64,000 bases of DNA from Streptomyces sp. NBC_00440 (lineage in GTDB: Bacteria > Actinomycetota > Actinomycetes > Streptomycetales > Streptomycetaceae), in NCBI RefSeq assembly GCF_036014215.1, contig NZ_CP107921.1, positions 8,057,501-8,121,500 on the forward strand. Direction: 5' to 3'. Below the pieces are notes generated by a model. It saw nothing but the letters and a program-made list of their open reading frames with translations. It searched no databases and was not told where the DNA came from. Below, piece by piece: positions 61,825-64,000 of this stretch (position 1 is its first letter; each line of letters begins with the position of its first letter). A program made the position numbers and the translations under genes.

Positions 61825-62880
61825 TTACGGGACAATCTTCCGCTTGCGGAATTCCTCGAAGATGCTGATGAACATCTGCTCGGTCTCGACGTACTCGTGG
61901 AAGCCTGCCCGCCGTGACTTCGATGTGTCGGCGAACATGTCGTAGTCGAGTCCGAACACGAAGTCGCCGAAGTTCCAGCAGGAGACTTCCTCGTATGAGT
62001 GCGCGAGACCGTACCGGGCCGACATCTCGTTCCACAGGGCCTCCTTGTCCGCCATGACGGTGGTGAGAGACATCTGCAGAGGCGGGGCGACATCCATCTC
62101 GAAGTACGCGGCGATCCTGGGCCACATCTCCTCCCACCGGAACAGATCGCCGTTGGCGATGTTGAAGGCCTGTCCCTCTCCGTTCGCGTCGGTCGCCGCC
62201 CAGACTGTCGCCTTCGCGAGCAGGCCGGCGTCCGTCATCTCGAAGAGGCTGGTGTAGGCGCCGGGCTTGCCCGGGAAGCGCAGGGGCAGGCCGAGCTCCT
62301 TCGAGATGGACGCGTACACGGCGATGACCAGGGCCAGATTCATCGGGTTGCCGAGAGCGGCGCCGCCCACCATCGAAGGGCGGATCGCCGACCACGTCCA
62401 GGGCTTGCCCTGGCTCCGGTGTTCCAGGAAGGACTGCTGGTCCACGTTGAACTCCGGCGGCATGTGTCCCGCGTCGCTCTCCCGTGCCGGGGTCTTGAAC
62501 GGGCCGAGGTGCGCGCCGTAGACCTTGTAGCCCTGCATCAGGCTGATGTGCCGCAGACCGGACGCCACCGGCTCGATGGCGTCAACGGAATTCACCAGCA
62601 TGGCGAGGTTCGGGGGTACGAGCTCCGCCCAGGTCGGCCGGTCCTGGAACGCCGCGTAGAAGATGTGCGTCACTTCGGTCAGCCCGCCGAGCTTCTGGCG
62701 GGCGTCATCGGCGTCCAGCAGATCCACGGCGATGTAGCGCACTCGGCCCGTGTCCGTGCCTCCGCGCCGGGAAACCCCGATGATCTCCCAGTCGTTGAGA
62801 TCGCGGAGGTGCTGGATGGTGTCGCGGCCGACAACTCCGTTCGCCCCGACGACCAGGGCGACTTTGCGTTCCGGATTCAT
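61825..62880 (-). CDS. PRISE-type SDR (progesterone 5-beta-reductase-like)
   Basis: The 351-residue protein has an extended-SDR Rossmann start KVALVVGANGVVGRDTIQHL and HIFYAAFQDRPTWAELV. The PRISE signature MQGYKVYGAHLGPFKTPARES contains the catalytic Tyr/Lys pair (K-x2-Y); GNPMNLALVIAVYASISKELGLPLRFPGKPG follows. Plant members reduce enones (5-beta-reductase, iridoid synthase); bacterial ones reduce activated C=C bonds with NADPH. AGGAG is seven bases before ATG 62880. A perfect palindrome lies about 40 bases upstream. Confidence 0.88.
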   Translation of the reverse strand: MNPERKVALVVGANGVVGRDTIQHLRDLNDWEIIGVSRRGGTDTGRVRYIAVDLLDADDARQKLGGLTEVTHIFYAAFQDRPTWAELVPPNLAMLVNSVDAIEPVASGLRHISLMQGYKVYGAHLGPFKTPARESDAGHMPPEFNVDQQSFLEHRSQGKPWTWSAIRPSMVGGAALGNPMNLALVIAVYASISKELGLPLRFPGKPGAYTSLFEMTDAGLLAKATVWAATDANGEGQAFNIANGDLFRWEEMWPRIAAYFEMDVAPPLQMSLTTVMADKEALWNEMSARYGLAHSYEEVSCWNFGDFVFGLDYDMFADTSKSRRAGFHEYVETEQMFISIFEEFRKRKIVP

Positions 62881-62916
62881 GACGCTGCTCCTGAAGTTGA
62901 CCGTGTGCAGTGGATT

Positions 62917-62936
62917 GGTACGACTATCTTCGTACC
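62917..62936. promoter_or_regulatory. Palindrome upstream of the PRISE gene
   Basis: GGTACGA-N6-TCGTACC, perfect 7-base arms, 20 bases in total, positioned in the promoter of the minus-strand PRISE gene. The regulator is not adjacent; arms are of the type bound by HxlR/MarR or TetR proteins. Confidence 0.55.
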
Positions 62937-63140
62937 TATGGAGTGAATCACGTCGCAAGGTATGGCGCAAGGCGTACCTGTGGGTCTGTGCCGAGTGAGG
63001 TCGGTGCCGTTCGAAGGCCCTTGCCCGCACTGCGAGCGGCTGTGCTCCGGACGGCGATCGGGACCTGAACCGCCGTCGGCTGTTCTAGAGTTCCCAGGTC
63101 AGTCCCCGTCACTTGATGACCTGAGAAGGAAGCATGGATT

Positions 63141-64000
63141 ATGCCGACTGAGACGTTCGAGTTTCAGGTGGAAGCGCGTCAGCTTCTCCAGATGATGATC
63201 CACTCGATCTACTCGAACAAAGACGTGTTCCTGCGCGAACTGGTCTCCAACGCCTCCGACGCGCTCGACAAACTTCGTATCGAAGCCCTCCGCGACGACT
63301 CTCTCGGTGCGGACGTGTCCGATCTCCACATCGCCATAGAGCCGGACGAGAAGGCCCGTACGCTCACCGTGCGCGACAACGGCATCGGTATGTCGCACGA
63401 CGAAGTGGTCCAGCTCATCGGCACGATCGCCAACTCGGGCACGGCCAAGTTCCTGCAGGAGCTCAAGGAGAAGGAAGCGGAGGGCGCCGCCGCTGCCGAC
63501 GGACTGATCGGTCAGTTCGGAGTCGGGTTCTACTCCAGTTTCATGGTGGCCGACGAGGTCACCCTGCTGACCCGCCGTGCGGGCGAGAGCCACGGCACCC
63601 GCTGGGTGTCGACCGGCGCGGGTACGTACACCATCGAAACCGTCGAAGACGCCCCCCAGGGCACCGCGGTCACACTCCGACTCAAGCCGGAGGACTCCGA
63701 GGACCAGCTGTACGACTACGCCTCCCCGTGGAAGATCCGGGAGATCGTCAAGCGCTACTCGGACTTCATCACCTGGCCCGTCAGGCTCGTCTCCGATTCC
63801 GCGGCCGCCGACGCGAGCGGCACGGAAGGGGAGACGGAGACAGGGGCTGAGGGGGCCGATGGCGAGGCCACCCCCGCCGAGCCCGAGACCCTGAACTCGA
63901 TGAAGGCCCTCTGGGCGCGGTCGCGCGACGAGGTCACGGACGACGAGTACCACGAGCTGTACAAGCACATCAGCCACGACTGGAACAGCCCCCTCGAAAC
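63141..64000 (+). CDS. htpG: Hsp90-family chaperone HtpG (3' end outside window)
   Basis: The 286 visible residues start [46 protein letters not shown], then [14 protein letters not shown] (ATP-binding D), [10 protein letters not shown] and [20 protein letters not shown]. These are the Hsp90 N-terminal ATPase motifs I-III. It folds client proteins under stress in the cytoplasm. A Gly/Glu/Ala-rich acidic insert ([25 protein letters not shown]) lies near residue 223-250. Full length should be about 620-640 residues. Start ATG 63141 is favoured over an out-of-frame ATG at 63134; AAGGA upstream. Confidence 0.95.

Overview
The window is high-GC DNA with strong third-position GC bias, twin-arginine and lipoprotein signals, GTG/TTG starts, many ATGA/GTGA gene overlaps, sugar ABC importers without their own ATPase, a DasR-like operator in front of a chitinase, and rare TTA codons confined, as far as I saw, to a secondary-metabolism patch. 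Together these point to a Streptomyces chromosome, in an accessory catabolic and secretory region rather than the conserved core. I see no rRNA, tRNA, CRISPR array, transposase or integrase.

Layout. (1) 1-7.7 kb: a ROK repressor (cut by the left edge) diverges from a tightly overlapping operon of a formylglycine-type sulfatase, a NitT/TauT-type ABC importer (permease, ATPase, lipoprotein) and a Tat-exported DUF4838 protein, apparently for sulfated-compound scavenging. (2) 7.8-13.8 kb: small proteins, an NAD-dependent epimerase, a secreted GH92 alpha-mannosidase and a methyltransferase. (3) 13.8-17.2 kb: a small putative biosynthetic patch with a type III polyketide synthase, an MmyB-like regulator (both carrying a TTA codon), an SDR that has lost its cofactor and catalytic motifs, and a short Rieske-like protein without ligand histidines. 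(4) 17.6-29.7 kb: secreted phospholipase C, a large ATP-binding regulator, a TetR-SDR pair, a D-Ala-D-Ala carboxypeptidase, a serine hydrolase, a DUF1206 membrane protein, and an oxidoreductase-GNAT pair. (5) 29.8-37.5 kb: an apparent six-gene operon (GH114, solute-binding lipoprotein, two permeases, PfkB kinase, GH4) diverging from a DeoR repressor, probably for a galactosamine-containing or alpha-galactosidic polymer. (6) 37.6-42 kb: a CtaG-like membrane protein, a FUSC-type membrane protein, a TetR gene with a damaged 5' end, and a small tyrosine-phosphatase-like protein. (7) 42-49.2 kb: a polyol/sugar locus of unknown substrate with two FGGY kinases, MFS permease, DeoR, histidine phosphatase and 2-hydroxyacid dehydrogenase. 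(8) 49.3-54.8 kb: secreted GDSL lipase, HAD phosphatase, PLP dehydratase, GH18 chitinase and a secreted beta-lactamase-fold protein. (9) 54.8-59.8 kb: an OYE-type flavin oxidoreductase, a TauD-type dioxygenase and a TetR regulator whose operator half-sites also occur before the OYE gene, then a cytochrome P450 whose heme cysteine is replaced by tyrosine. (10) 60.1-64 kb: a small secreted protein, an ArsR regulator, a DUF1707 protein, a PRISE-type reductase and the start of htpG.

Recurring themes are self-contained regulator plus target pairs with visible palindromic operators, regulator genes whose -10 box lies 6-8 bases before the start codon (probable leaderless mRNAs), and short tandem repeats with 9- or 15-base units. 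The most interesting points are the Cys-to-Tyr P450, the type III PKS patch with two degenerate redox-like proteins, and the shared TAACG-N6-CGTTA operator of the OYE/TauD region.
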